DNA from: Niastella vici
GTDB taxonomy: Bacteria; Bacteroidota; Bacteroidia; Chitinophagales; Chitinophagaceae
DNA length: 64,000 bases
Direction: 5' to 3'
Assembly (NCBI RefSeq): GCF_002077945.1
Contig: NZ_LVYD01000002.1
Coordinates: forward strand, 124,001 to 188,000
Position numbers and translations under genes: made by a program. How positions within the stretch are numbered: the stretch's first letter is position 1; every line of letters begins with the position of its first letter. Below the pieces are notes generated by a model. It saw only the letters and a program-made list of their open reading frames with translations, made no database searches and was not told the DNA's origin. Below, piece by piece: positions 32,387-41,408 of this stretch.

Positions 32387-32454
32387 ATACATGCTAACCT
32401 GTCAGCACCGGCCCCTTTACTTCGGGATCAGAACACAGACAGGTTAGCATGTAT
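32387..32454. terminator. 17-bp perfect inverted repeat between convergent genes
   Basis: ATACATGCTAACCTGTC (32387-32403) is repeated as its exact reverse complement at 32438-32454 with a 34-nt loop. It lies directly after the SNF2 stop and 10 bp from the end of the OmpA gene. The loop is long and there is no T-run, so a two-way terminator is possible but not certain. Confidence 0.5.
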
Positions 32455-32463
32455 ATTATAACT

Positions 32464-33675
32464 TTATTTCTTACGTACACTTACCGAAATTCTTCTATCC
32501 ATTCTTCTTTTTTCATCAGAAGCATTGGCCGGAGCTTTTGCAAATTTAGAACCGTACCCTTCAGCGCCGGATAATTGCGCATCAGTAATACCGTTATTCT
32601 TCAGTTCGGCTACCACCGCTTCTGCTCTTGATTGTGATAATTTCCGGTTGGCCGTTTCATCGCCGGTTACATCCGTATATCCACCTATTTTGATACTGGC
32701 ATTAGGGTATGCTTTCAAAATGGCAGCAATATTCCTGATCTGCGGCATGCTTTCAGTGGTAATAATTGAACTGCCGGTCTCAAAATTCAACCTGTCAAAA
32801 TCAAACCAGGTGCTATTATCCACCTGTCGTGTATTATCATTTAGAAAATTAACCAACTGTTGCTCTATACCATTTTTATTTGAGTTGATCTCAACACCAT
32901 TTGGCAACTTCACTTTTACGGATCCACCAAATGGCGGTGGGGTTGCAATGACGCCAGGCTCTGCATTTTTGCGGGTGGAATTATTTCTACCAGCAAAATA
33001 CCATATTATACCCAGGAGGGCTAGTACCAATATTGCAGGCACCAGCCACTTTGACCGGGATGATCTTCTCATAGTCTGTGTCATATCCCTGGCCTGAGTC
33101 GTAGCGCCTGTTACGGCGCCCGTTACCTGATTACCGATGTTACCAAGACTGCTTAACCCCAATGCACCGGCCAAATTAAGCCCGGATGGCAATGCATTCA
33201 GTATGCTATCTTTTTGACTGCGCAGGTAAGAAAGAAAAGTTCGCTCATTCATGTTCGTTGACATAGCATGTGTGCCTAAAGTACCCATCGCAGCCGGTGC
33301 CGCCATGCTCATTAAAGAAGATGCGGACGTAGATCTGATGCCTGCAAAATTCGAGATCATATTGATAACGTCGTTCAGGCGGTTACCAAATATCCCTTTC
33401 AGCAGATCGCTTCCTCTTTCGAGCAAACTGTTATTACCTAAAAAATTACCAATTCCCGATAACATACCGCTATTCGCTGTATCCTTTGCCATTGAAAGAA
33501 TGCTACCGGCATTGCCCGACCCGGCTTTATTTAAAATACCTGATAGCACAGAGGGAACAATTCCCGACACAGCATTTTGCACCCTGGTTTCATCTTCATT
33601 TAATGAGGTGCTGGCTTTTGAGATGAGATCACCACTCAAAAGACTCTTTACTGAATCTATGAGATTGAGTTCCAT
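32464..33675 (-). CDS. DUF937-OmpA fusion, cell-envelope protein
   Basis: 403-residue protein with three parts. Residues about 1-135 are DUF937 (YidB-like; SLLSGDLISKASTSLNEDET, repeated Gly-rich NKAGSGNAG). A single membrane helix (WLVPAILVLALLGIIWYFAG, about 210-229) follows. Residues about 285-400 are an OmpA peptidoglycan-binding domain with FDRLNFETGSSII, KIGGYTDVTGDETANRKLSQSRAEAV (contacts meso-DAP) and MDRRISVSVRKK. It would link an inner-membrane-proximal domain to the cell wall. The combination is known in Bacteroidota; the role of DUF937 is unclear. Confidence 0.85.
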   Translation of the reverse strand: MELNLIDSVKSLLSGDLISKASTSLNEDETRVQNAVSGIVPSVLSGILNKAGSGNAGSILSMAKDTANSGMLSGIGNFLGNNSLLERGSDLLKGIFGNRLNDVINMISNFAGIRSTSASSLMSMAAPAAMGTLGTHAMSTNMNERTFLSYLRSQKDSILNALPSGLNLAGALGLSSLGNIGNQVTGAVTGATTQARDMTQTMRRSSRSKWLVPAILVLALLGIIWYFAGRNNSTRKNAEPGVIATPPPFGGSVKVKLPNGVEINSNKNGIEQQLVNFLNDNTRQVDNSTWFDFDRLNFETGSSIITTESMPQIRNIAAILKAYPNASIKIGGYTDVTGDETANRKLSQSRAEAVVAELKNNGITDAQLSGAEGYGSKFAKAPANASDEKRRMDRRISVSVRKK

Positions 33676-34028
33676 AATTTTAAATTTTAAAATTATTAAT
33701 TGATTTCCCCGGGGAGTAGATTAAAACAGGAGTGACAGGATACAAACTGAGGGGTTAAAAAGGAATTACCGGATACGAGTTAATGAGGAACGTATTAGCT
33801 ACTAAAGGTAGGTCATTACATATTCTATTCAAAAATTATTCAAGTGGGAAGAAAACACAGCAATATGGGGTCATCTTTACACATAAGTTCTTAATGAATA
33901 GAGTGGTTTTTTTTGAAGAAAATATTGATTAAGATCAAAACCTGACGTTCCCCTGCACCAGTTAACAACAATATCCTTATTTTTATCCTATACGTTAGTG
34001 TTAGTACATACCAAAAACCTTACTAATT
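33676..34028. other. Intergenic region without recognised features
   Basis: 353 bp between the divergent OmpA-like and DUF1508 genes. It must contain two promoters, but no box fits the consensus without mismatch (nearest TACGTTAG around 33990). No ORF, hairpin or repeat was seen. Confidence 0.4.
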
Positions 34029-34361
34029 ATGGGAAAATTTGTAATCACCAAACAAGTGAACGGGGAGTTCAGGTTCAGCTTAAAAGCCGGCAACGGCGAA
34101 ACCATTCTCACCAGCGAAGGCTATACCACAAAATCAAATTGCCAGAACGGTATTGATTCAGTAAAACGTAATGCGCCGGACGAGAACAAGTACGACCGCA
34201 AAATATCCTCCAACGGTAAATTCTATTTCACCCTGGAAGCGGCCAATGGCCAAACCATCGGGGTTAGCGAATTGTATGAAAATGAAACCGGCCGCAATAA
34301 TGGTATTACGTCTGTAAAAACACAGGCGCCCGATGCCGTTATACAGGATGCAACGATCTAA
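34029..34361 (+). CDS. DUF1508 (YegP-like) duplicated-domain protein
   Basis: 110-residue protein made of two DUF1508 units of about 50 residues: GKFVITKQVNGEFRFSLKAG to SEGYTTKSNCQNGIDSVKRN, then GKFYFTLEAANGQTIGVSEL to NETGRNNGITSVKTQA. This duplicated YegP fold is very widespread and conserved, but its function is unknown; some members are stress-induced. The gene is monocistronic with a terminator 20 bp behind it. No signal peptide. Confidence 0.92.
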   Translation: MGKFVITKQVNGEFRFSLKAGNGETILTSEGYTTKSNCQNGIDSVKRNAPDENKYDRKISSNGKFYFTLEAANGQTIGVSELYENETGRNNGITSVKTQAPDAVIQDATI

Positions 34362-34382
34362 TAAGCAAAGCACAATTCAGCT

Positions 34383-34415
34383 AATGCGGGCCCTTGAAAA
34401 GGCTCGCATTTTTTT
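34383..34415 (+). terminator. Rho-independent terminator of the DUF1508 gene
   Basis: AATGCGGGCC (34383-34392) pairs with GGCTCGCATT (34401-34410) with one G-U pair and an 8-nt loop, followed by a run of T to 34415. Confidence 0.85.
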
Positions 34416-34447
34416 ACAGGAGAATGCCTCACATTACACTTCATCTT

Positions 34448-35365
34448 TCAGTTAAACGACTGCCTGAATGCAAGGGGCGACAGATTCGTTTTTGTTTTGA
34501 ATAATTTGTTGAACGACTGCGGATGTTCGAACCCCAGCTCGTAGGCAATTTCGCTTACCGATAAACTGGTGGTTGATAATTTTTCCTTGGCCTTTTCAAT
34601 TAACTTATTGTGAATATGCTGCTGGGTGCTTTGCCCCGTCAGCACTTTCAACAACCCGCTTAAGTAATTGGGCGACACATTCAACTCGCCGGCAATTTGT
34701 TGAACCGTTGGCAGTCCTTTACTGGCCAGCACCTCATCATTGAAATAGTGTGTCAGTAATTCTTCGAGGCGATGCAGAATGGTATGGTTCGCGATCTTCC
34801 TGGTAATGAACTGGCGATGATAGAACCGTTCTGAATAAGAAAGCAATAATTCCAACTGGGCAATAATGATGTCCTGGCTGAATTTGTCGATATTAGTGTG
34901 ATACTCCTGCTCAATATTTTGCATCAGGGCTGTAATAGTAGCTTCTTCTTTTTCTGACAGGAAAAGGGCTTCATTAACTGCATAATCAAAAAACTCATAT
35001 TGTTTTATTGTTTTGGCCAGGCGTGTATTCCAAAGGAAATCAGGATGAACGAGCAACATCCATCCTGATTGTTTAAATTCCTGCTGGCTTTTAGATTCTA
35101 TCTTAAACACCTGCCCCGGTGAAACAAAGAACATTATGCCTTCATCAAAATCATATTCCTGCTGACCGTATTTCATGCGGGCGTTAAAATTCCTTTTTAG
35201 CGAAATGGCATAATAATCATTTATCCAGCTTGTTGCTGCGGGCGGCGGTGTTTTCAACAGTCCCAGGTTAATTACACTGATCAACGGGTGCTCCGGCTTT
35301 GGAAGCCCTTTAAACTGATGAAACTCCGCTATTGTTTTAAACCGGTGCGGTTGTTTGTTCGCCAT
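34448..35365 (-). CDS. AraC-family transcriptional regulator
   Basis: 305-residue cytoplasmic regulator. The N-terminal half is a cupin-like sensor (YGQQEYDFDEGIMFFVSPGQ, about 62-82). The C-terminal AraC domain has VQQIAGELNVSPNYLSGLLKVLTGQ and, in the second HTH, LSVSEIAYELGFEHPQSFNKLFKTK followed by NLSPLAFRQSFN. It follows the NAD(P)-binding reductase gene by 12 bp on the same strand and probably controls this small operon. The inducer is not evident. Confidence 0.9.
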   Translation of the reverse strand: MANKQPHRFKTIAEFHQFKGLPKPEHPLISVINLGLLKTPPPAATSWINDYYAISLKRNFNARMKYGQQEYDFDEGIMFFVSPGQVFKIESKSQQEFKQSGWMLLVHPDFLWNTRLAKTIKQYEFFDYAVNEALFLSEKEEATITALMQNIEQEYHTNIDKFSQDIIIAQLELLLSYSERFYHRQFITRKIANHTILHRLEELLTHYFNDEVLASKGLPTVQQIAGELNVSPNYLSGLLKVLTGQSTQQHIHNKLIEKAKEKLSTTSLSVSEIAYELGFEHPQSFNKLFKTKTNLSPLAFRQSFN

Positions 35366-35377
35366 ATTTCAATATAA

Positions 35378-36274
35378 TCAGTTTTGTTTATATGCAGCTG
35401 CAAAATCCCTGGCAAAATCGGTCATCTTTATTTTTCCGGTTACGGGCGGTTTTTCGATAAAATAATCCCGCAATAATTCGCCCGAATGAATGCTTGCATT
35501 CAACTCTACCAGGCCTGCAGCAGCCTGGGGCGCAATACCGGCCGCTTCCAGCTCGCTTTGCAATTCCTCGTTGGAAATAGTGAGCCATTGCAAACCGGGT
35601 TTTCCAATAGCAGCTCCTAAAATACGGGCCACTTCGTTGCAGGATACTTCATCACTGACCACATACCGCACTTTTATGCCTGTTGCAGGTGTTACCAGCT
35701 CTTCCGCAACTGCTGCTGCAATATCAATGGGCGAAACCCATGATACCATATCGGCGCCCCCATAGTTCGAAATGATATTACCAGCATGCCTTATAACAGT
35801 TAAAAAGTTAAATAAGTTGTAATAGAAAGAAGTAGGCCGCATATACGTAATGGAAATGCCGGGAATTTCTTTCAGTTTGTTTTCCAGGTAATTGACAGAA
35901 AGAATGAAGCCGGTGCCTTTATCAAGGTGCGCGCCAATACTGCTGAGTGGTATTACCCGCCGCACACCCGATACCTTTATGGCTTGTGCATAACTATTGC
36001 TGATCGTACGGTGATATTCCATAATATCCAATGTGTGATTGAAAAGGTCAGGGGGCGGCAGCATACAATACACAGCATCTGCACCGGTAAACGTGGCAGT
36101 TAAAAATGAAGTGTCTTCTAACCGGCCAATGGCTGCCCTTGCGCCCAGCGCTTCAATTTCTTTTTGCTTTTCCGGTTTACTGCTGATCACGGTAACGGTA
36201 TGTCCCTGTTGTATCAATATGGTTGCGAGGGGTTTGCTGATGTGCCCCAAAGATCCTGTAATAACTAGTTTCAT
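35378..36274 (-). CDS. NmrA-like NAD(P)-binding protein
   Basis: Atypical short-chain dehydrogenase of 298 residues when started at the ATG 36274, which directly precedes MKLVITGSLGHISKPLATIL; a longer frame to 36385 would add 37 residues that are not part of the fold. The dinucleotide motif TGSLGHISKPL is a variant of TGxxGxxG, and DAVYCMLPPPD and VIPLSSIGAHLDKGTG follow as in the NmrA/QOR2 group, where the usual catalytic Tyr-x3-Lys is missing. Such proteins are NADPH-sensing or quinone reductases. It is the first gene of a two-gene operon with the AraC regulator. Confidence 0.85.
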   Translation of the reverse strand: MKLVITGSLGHISKPLATILIQQGHTVTVISSKPEKQKEIEALGARAAIGRLEDTSFLTATFTGADAVYCMLPPPDLFNHTLDIMEYHRTISNSYAQAIKVSGVRRVIPLSSIGAHLDKGTGFILSVNYLENKLKEIPGISITYMRPTSFYYNLFNFLTVIRHAGNIISNYGGADMVSWVSPIDIAAAVAEELVTPATGIKVRYVVSDEVSCNEVARILGAAIGKPGLQWLTISNEELQSELEAAGIAPQAAAGLVELNASIHSGELLRDYFIEKPPVTGKIKMTDFARDFAAAYKQN

Positions 36275-36489
36275 TTTGCTGTTTTTTAATAGTGCAAAGC
36301 TTCGCAATGCTTTACAAACAACGGTAGCCAAATCTATCATTGTTGTAGTCAAATATAACGGGGGCAACCCACCCCACTGTCGCATTCACCCCCTGAAATT
36401 GTCCCAACCACACCCCGCCCTGAGTTAAAAATTGTATGAACTTTATAACATAAGCAAACCCAATTTTTTAATTATAGAAATTGATCACC

Positions 36490-36927
36490 ATGGAAAAACA
36501 GGAATTTAAAATAGCCATTGACGCCCCCCGTGAAAAAGTATGGAAGGTATTATGGGCCGATGATACGTATCGCGCCTGGACGGCCCCCTTTTCGGAAGGA
36601 TCGCATGCCATCACCGACTGGAAAAAAGGCAGCAAGGTATTGTTCCTCGATGGAAGAGGTATGGGCATGGTATCAACTATTGATGAAACCATCCCCAATC
36701 AATACATAAGTTTCCAACACCTGGGCGTTGTTAAGAATGGGGTTGAAGACACCGATAGCGAAGAAGTAAAACAATGGGCCGGGGCACATGAGAACTACAC
36801 GCTGAATGAGGATAACGGAAGAACGGAACTCGTTGTTGATATGGATATTAACGATGCCTTCAAGGACTACTTTTCGGCCACCTTTCCCAAAGCATTACAA
36901 ATGGTGAAGGAGTTGGCGGAAAGTTAG
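36490..36927 (+). CDS. SRPBCC-family (AHSA1-like) protein
   Basis: Small cytoplasmic ligand-binding-fold protein of 145 residues from the ATG at 36490 (a TTG 9 bp upstream is less likely). It starts EFKIAIDAPREKVWKVLW and continues TAPFSEGSHAITDWKKGSKVLF, typical of the AHSA1/SRPBCC fold, a hydrophobic pocket that binds lipids or aromatic molecules. The ligand is unknown. It is divergent from the NmrA-like gene and followed by word repeats and a terminator. Confidence 0.88.
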   Translation: MEKQEFKIAIDAPREKVWKVLWADDTYRAWTAPFSEGSHAITDWKKGSKVLFLDGRGMGMVSTIDETIPNQYISFQHLGVVKNGVEDTDSEEVKQWAGAHENYTLNEDNGRTELVVDMDINDAFKDYFSATFPKALQMVKELAES

Positions 36928-36938
36928 TTTTTTAGTTT

Positions 36939-37010
36939 ACAGTTCAAAGTTCCTGGTTAACGGGAAGTCAAAATTGAAAACTTTGAACTGTTAACTGTGA
37001 ACTTTGAACT
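36939..37010. repeat. Intergenic AACTTTGAAC word repeats
   Basis: ACAGTTCAAAGTT at 36939-36951 has its exact reverse complement at 36979-36991, and AACTTTGAACT is repeated directly at 37000-37010. The block lies just after the SRPBCC stop and looks like a non-coding repeat family. Confidence 0.6.
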
Positions 37011-37035
37011 TTAAACTTTTGAACCCGAACTTACC

Positions 37036-37073
37036 AAAGTGAACCATTTTTATCAGATGGTTCACTTTTTTTT
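37036..37073 (+). terminator. Rho-independent terminator of the SRPBCC gene
   Basis: AAAGTGAACCAT (37036-37047) pairs perfectly with ATGGTTCACTTT (37057-37068) over a 9-nt loop and continues into a run of T to 37073. Confidence 0.85.
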
Positions 37074-37174
37074 ACAATAGCCCCAAAAACTAACCTTAAT
37101 TAGCACTACATTCAACTTTTTGCGCATTGTTACAACCGTCCTTCACAAAAGACCGTCATTTATAATTGATTCAC

Positions 37175-37182
37175 TAACTTTA
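37175..37182 (+). promoter_or_regulatory. Probable -7 box for the molybdenum hydroxylase operon
   Basis: TAACTTTA matches TAnnTTTG except for the last base and lies 14 bp before the ATG at 37197. Confidence 0.35.
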
Positions 37183-37196
37183 TCAAAACCAATATC

Positions 37197-37655
37197 ATGG
37201 CTTCCTATACAATTACCGTTAACAATAAACAACACACCGTTGATGTTTCGCCCGATACGCCGTTGCTATGGGTGTTGCGCGATGAACTGAACCTGGTAGG
37301 TACCAAGTTTGGTTGCGGTATTGCCCAATGTGGTGCCTGTACGGTACTGATGAACGACAATGCCATCCGTTCCTGCTCCTACCCTGTTTCGGCAGTGGGC
37401 GTTAACAAGATCACCACCATTGAAGGGTTAAGCGATAACGGCGATCACCCGGTGCAACAAGCCTGGGATGAAATGGATGTGCCCCAATGTGGTTATTGCC
37501 AAAGCGGACAGGTTATGGCTGCTGTGGCGCTGCTAAAAAGAAAGCCCCACCCCACCGATGAGGACATCAATGCTGCCATGAGTAATATTTGCAGATGTGG
37601 TACGTATGTACGGATACGTAAAGCAGTTCATATGGCTGCGGAAAAAACGAAGTAA
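37197..37655 (+). CDS. (2Fe-2S)-binding small subunit of molybdenum hydroxylase
   Basis: 152-residue electron-transfer subunit of a xanthine oxidase-family enzyme of the isoquinoline 1-oxidoreductase (IorA) type. It has two 2Fe-2S sites: a plant-ferredoxin-like [15 protein letters not shown] (about 41-55), and the C-terminal helical cluster with [16 protein letters not shown] and [15 protein letters not shown]. No FAD subunit gene follows, which fits the IorAB layout. Its partner, the Mo-cofactor subunit, starts 35 bp downstream. Confidence 0.93.
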   Translation: MASYTITVNNKQHTVDVSPDTPLLWVLRDELNLVGTKFGCGIAQCGACTVLMNDNAIRSCSYPVSAVGVNKITTIEGLSDNGDHPVQQAWDEMDVPQCGYCQSGQVMAAVALLKRKPHPTDEDINAAMSNICRCGTYVRIRKAVHMAAEKTK

Positions 37656-37690
37656 CACCACATTGGCATTCACTCATCAACTTATCAATC

Positions 37691-39820
37691 ATGAAACAGG
37701 TTCCTGCTAATATATCCCGAAGACATTTTTTAAAAATAACCTCTCTCGCCGGCGGCGGCGTGTTGTTTGGTTTTGAACTGCTGGCGAACGTAGCGCCGGA
37801 AACGGCAGCCGATGCGGCGCCCCTCTTCTCGCCCAATGCTTATCTCTCCATAGATCCCAAAGGCATTGTAACACTGATGGCGCCCAATCCCGAGATCGGC
37901 CAGGGTGTAAAAACTTCTTTGCCCATGTTGCTGGCTGAAGAGCTGGATGTGGATTGGAATAAAGTGGTGATCAACCAGGCTGCATTCGATAAAGACAAAT
38001 ACGGCAACCAGTCGGCCGGTGGCAGTGGCGCCATTAAAGGCCGGTATGAACCGATCAGAAAAGCAGGCGCCGTAGCGCGCATGATGCTCATAGCAGCAGC
38101 AGCGCAAACCTGGAGTGTACCGGAATCGGAATGCAGTACAGAAAACGGTTTCGTCATTCATGCCGCCAGCGGAAAAAAACTCAGCTATGGCGAACTGGCT
38201 ACCAAATCGGCTTCCATGCCGGTGCCGGAAAACATCAAACTGAAAGACCCGTCAGCTTTCAAAATTATCGGGAAACGCATTAAGAATATTGATAACAGGA
38301 ATATCCTTACCGGCAAACCGCTGTTCGGCATCGATACCCGGCGCGAAGGCATGCTGTTTTGTATGGTATCGCGGCCGCCGGCCTTTGGCAAGAAATTAAA
38401 ATCGTTCGACGATACCGAAGCCCGCAAAATACCCGGCGTCAAAAACGTCGTGCGCACCGATACGGTGGTGGCCGTGCTCGCCACCAATACCTGGGCAGCC
38501 AGAAAAGGACGCGATGCATTGAAAGTTGAATGGGAAGATGCCGGTAAACTGGAAAGCACTACCGAACATATAGAAGCTTTTAAAAATCTGATCCAACAAA
38601 AAAGCGAAAAGCCCGATCGCAATGATGGCGATGCAGACAAAGCATTGAGTGGCGCTAAAAAAGTGATTGAAAGCGTGTATGAAGTGCCGGTGCTGAGCCA
38701 TGCACCCATGGAGCCCATCAACTTTTTTGCCGATGTGCGCGATGGCAAGGCCGACCTGTACGGCCCCACCCAGGTACCCGGCCGGGCCCGCACCGATGTA
38801 GCCAAAGCATTAGGTATTCCGGAAGATAACATCACGCTGGGACTGCCCCGCCAGGGCGGCGGTTTTGGCAGAAAACTACGCAGCGATAATGTGGTAGAAG
38901 CGGCACAGATCTCTGCCGTTGCCAAAGCGCCCATACAAATGTTATGGACACGCGAAGATGATATGCAGGGTGATTTTTACAGGCCCAATGGCATGTACCG
39001 CTACCGCGCTGCCATCAACAACAATAATGAGCTCGATGGCTGGTACCTTACCGCCGTGGCCCTGAATGGCCGCGCCGCCGCTGCTGATAATTTCCCCGCC
39101 GGCGCACTGGCCAATTACCGGGTAGATGGACAAGGCCTCACCTCGAATATACAAACCGGCCCCTGGCGTGCGCCCACGCATAATGCCATCGGGTTTGCCG
39201 AACAAAGTTTTCTCGATGAAATAGCGCATGAGCTAAAGAAAGACCCCATTGCATTCCGCCTCGAACTGCTGGAAAAAGCAACAACCAATCCCGTTGGCAA
39301 GGTGAACTATAATGTAGAGAAGTTCAAAGGCGTTATTAACCAGGTTCGCCAAATGAGCAACTGGGACAAAAAAACACCGGGCCGCTTTAAAGGTTTTGCC
39401 GCGTATTATTCTTTCAGCACCTATGTAGCCGAAGTGGCCGAGGTTTCTATAGTGAACGGTAAACCCAAAGTACATAAAGTGTGGGCAGCTGTCAACTGCG
39501 GACAGGTAGTGAACCTGAGCGGCGCCGAAAACCAGGTGCAGGGCGCTATCGTTGATGGCCTGGGCCATGCCATGTATACGGCCATCACGCTCGATAAGGG
39601 GGCCGTTCAACAGAAAAATTTCAACACCTATAAAATGATGCGGATGCAGGATGCCCCGCTCGATGTGGAAGTGCAATTTGTAGCCACCAACGAGGCGCCT
39701 ACAGGTTTGGGTGAGCCCGCTTTGCCACCGATAGCCGCCGTGGTATGCAACGCCATTTTTGCCGCTACGGGGAAAAGGATCCGAAGACTGCCATTTAATG
39801 AAGCTTTTACAGCGAAGTAA
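37691..39820 (+). CDS. Molybdopterin-binding large subunit, xanthine dehydrogenase family (IorB-like)
   Basis: 709-residue catalytic subunit carrying molybdopterin cytosine dinucleotide. A twin-arginine export signal, NISRRHFLKITSLAGGG, opens the protein, so the complex is exported folded. Landmarks include NPEIGQGVKTSLPMLLAEEL, RQGGGFGRKLRSD and, near the end, TGLGEPALPPIAAVVCNA with the catalytic Glu. The family hydroxylates aldehydes and N-heterocycles (isoquinoline, nicotinate derivatives) with water as oxygen donor; the substrate here is unknown. It forms an operon with the iron-sulfur subunit. Electrons probably pass to a cytochrome not encoded nearby. Confidence 0.92.
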   Translation: MKQVPANISRRHFLKITSLAGGGVLFGFELLANVAPETAADAAPLFSPNAYLSIDPKGIVTLMAPNPEIGQGVKTSLPMLLAEELDVDWNKVVINQAAFDKDKYGNQSAGGSGAIKGRYEPIRKAGAVARMMLIAAAAQTWSVPESECSTENGFVIHAASGKKLSYGELATKSASMPVPENIKLKDPSAFKIIGKRIKNIDNRNILTGKPLFGIDTRREGMLFCMVSRPPAFGKKLKSFDDTEARKIPGVKNVVRTDTVVAVLATNTWAARKGRDALKVEWEDAGKLESTTEHIEAFKNLIQQKSEKPDRNDGDADKALSGAKKVIESVYEVPVLSHAPMEPINFFADVRDGKADLYGPTQVPGRARTDVAKALGIPEDNITLGLPRQGGGFGRKLRSDNVVEAAQISAVAKAPIQMLWTREDDMQGDFYRPNGMYRYRAAINNNNELDGWYLTAVALNGRAAAADNFPAGALANYRVDGQGLTSNIQTGPWRAPTHNAIGFAEQSFLDEIAHELKKDPIAFRLELLEKATTNPVGKVNYNVEKFKGVINQVRQMSNWDKKTPGRFKGFAAYYSFSTYVAEVAEVSIVNGKPKVHKVWAAVNCGQVVNLSGAENQVQGAIVDGLGHAMYTAITLDKGAVQQKNFNTYKMMRMQDAPLDVEVQFVATNEAPTGLGEPALPPIAAVVCNAIFAATGKRIRRLPFNEAFTAK

Positions 39821-39878
39821 GTAATAAGGGGCTCAGAAAAAACGGACATTAATGGGCTATTGATTATTTTTATGGGGT

Positions 39879-41408
39879 ATGAGCAAACTGTCATCCTGGT
39901 TCAACCTTATTAAAAATAATATCCGCACCGGTCATTCGAAAGACGCCGAATCCTTTTCGCGGTTCCTGTTCAAAAATGCCGACAACAAGCGATACCTCGA
40001 TTGGGGTTTTGCCGCCATCATTATTCAGTTTGTCATTTTCAAGCTTTGCTATCCGTTTGCGGATTTCTTTGCAGACAGCTACACCTATATTAATGCAGCA
40101 GCCCATCACCATAACATCAGCTTCAGGCCAATAGGTTATTCCAGATTCCTGGAAGGTATACATTGGGTAACAACATCAGACACCTCACTAACTTTTATTC
40201 AATACTTTATAATACAGGCGGGCGCATTGACCCTGTTCTTCACCATCCGGTATTTTTATCCACTTCGTAAGGTCATTAGCAATATAATGTTTATTGTATT
40301 GGTTTTCAACCCGGCGAACTTGTATATCAGCAATTATATCTGCAGCGATGCCGTGTATATAGGATTATGCCTGATCTGGTTTTCTCTGTTACTCTGGATC
40401 ATTAACCGGCCGGCCTGGATACAGTTAATACTATTGAGCGGTTTGATGTTCCTTATATTCACTCTGCGTTTTGCAGCTATCTTCCTGCCTGCCATTGCAT
40501 TATTTGCTTTGCTGCTAAGCAATCGCAACCTGTTATTTAAACTAACCGGCACCGTATTAATGGTTCTGCCCATTTCGCTCACCGTGCAATACATTAAAAA
40601 CATTACCGCAAAAGAAACCGGCATCCCCATATTTTCGGCCTTCGGCAGCTGGATGTCGATGAACAATGCGCTGCATATGTACCCGTATATTAAAGTACAG
40701 GATGCCGATCTTCCCTCAACAGATTGTAAAGAACTCAATAGAATCGTAAAACAATATTTCAATTCGCATGCTGCGAACAAGCCGTATCCTACCTTAACGT
40801 TTGATTATTTATGGGCATTGAATTCGCCATTGAAGGAATACCAGCGTTCGGTACAAGCCAGCAAAAAGATCAGTAACTATTTCTGCGCCTGGCATGCAGT
40901 GGCGCCTGTTTTTTCACAGTACAGTAATAGCCTTTCGCTGCAACATCCCGCTGTTTTTGCGCATTATTATCTTTGGCCCAATATCAAATGGTATTGTCTG
41001 CCGCCCCTTGAATCCTTCATTATTTATAATGTGGGAAATGATACGGTAGATTCTGTCGCTATTAAATGGTTCAGGTATAAAGGGGAGCGTGTAACCTGTA
41101 TCAATAAAACCATTCAGGCTACAATTCTGCAACCGCAGCCTTACTGGTTCCTGCTGGTAAACATTATTTGCTGCGGAGCGCTGGCCGTTGTGCTCGTAAA
41201 AGCAAAACGCTATGCCCTGCCACCGGCCTTATTAAGAACACTCCTTTTGGCCGGCGGTTTCTGGATCGTTAATTTCTGCTTCAGCATTTATGCCGCCCCC
41301 ATCGTATTCCGGTTCGAGCTGTTCCCGGCAATCGTTTTCACCGCATTTTCATTATTACTGATTGACCGGCTATTGAAAAAAAACACTCACCATTCAGCAT
41401 TGCAGTAA
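39879..41408 (+). CDS. Polytopic membrane protein, possible GT-C glycosyltransferase
   Basis: 509-residue membrane protein with about ten hydrophobic helices (for example GFAAIIIQFVIFKLCYPFAD and YIGLCLIWFSLLLWII). After the first helix comes FFADSYTYINAAAHHHNISF followed by RPIGYSRF, an acidic first-loop region as in polyprenyl-phosphate-sugar (GT-C) transferases. A large loop with LPSTDCKELNRIVKQYFNSHAANKP separates two membrane blocks. I do not recognise a named family, so the enzyme call is tentative. The end overlaps the convergent protoglobin gene by 22 bp. Confidence 0.72.
   Translation: MSKLSSWFNLIKNNIRTGHSKDAESFSRFLFKNADNKRYLDWGFAAIIIQFVIFKLCYPFADFFADSYTYINAAAHHHNISFRPIGYSRFLEGIHWVTTSDTSLTFIQYFIIQAGALTLFFTIRYFYPLRKVISNIMFIVLVFNPANLYISNYICSDAVYIGLCLIWFSLLLWIINRPAWIQLILLSGLMFLIFTLRFAAIFLPAIALFALLLSNRNLLFKLTGTVLMVLPISLTVQYIKNITAKETGIPIFSAFGSWMSMNNALHMYPYIKVQDADLPSTDCKELNRIVKQYFNSHAANKPYPTLTFDYLWALNSPLKEYQRSVQASKKISNYFCAWHAVAPVFSQYSNSLSLQHPAVFAHYYLWPNIKWYCLPPLESFIIYNVGNDTVDSVAIKWFRYKGERVTCINKTIQATILQPQPYWFLLVNIICCGALAVVLVKAKRYALPPALLRTLLLAGGFWIVNFCFSIYAAPIVFRFELFPAIVFTAFSLLLIDRLLKKNTHHSALQ

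Noticed and set aside
38185-38934. Long minus-strand ORF of 249 codons inside the molybdenum hydroxylase gene
   Set aside because: The plus-strand frame is a clear xanthine dehydrogenase-family protein; the antisense frame has no recognisable domain and reflects codon bias.
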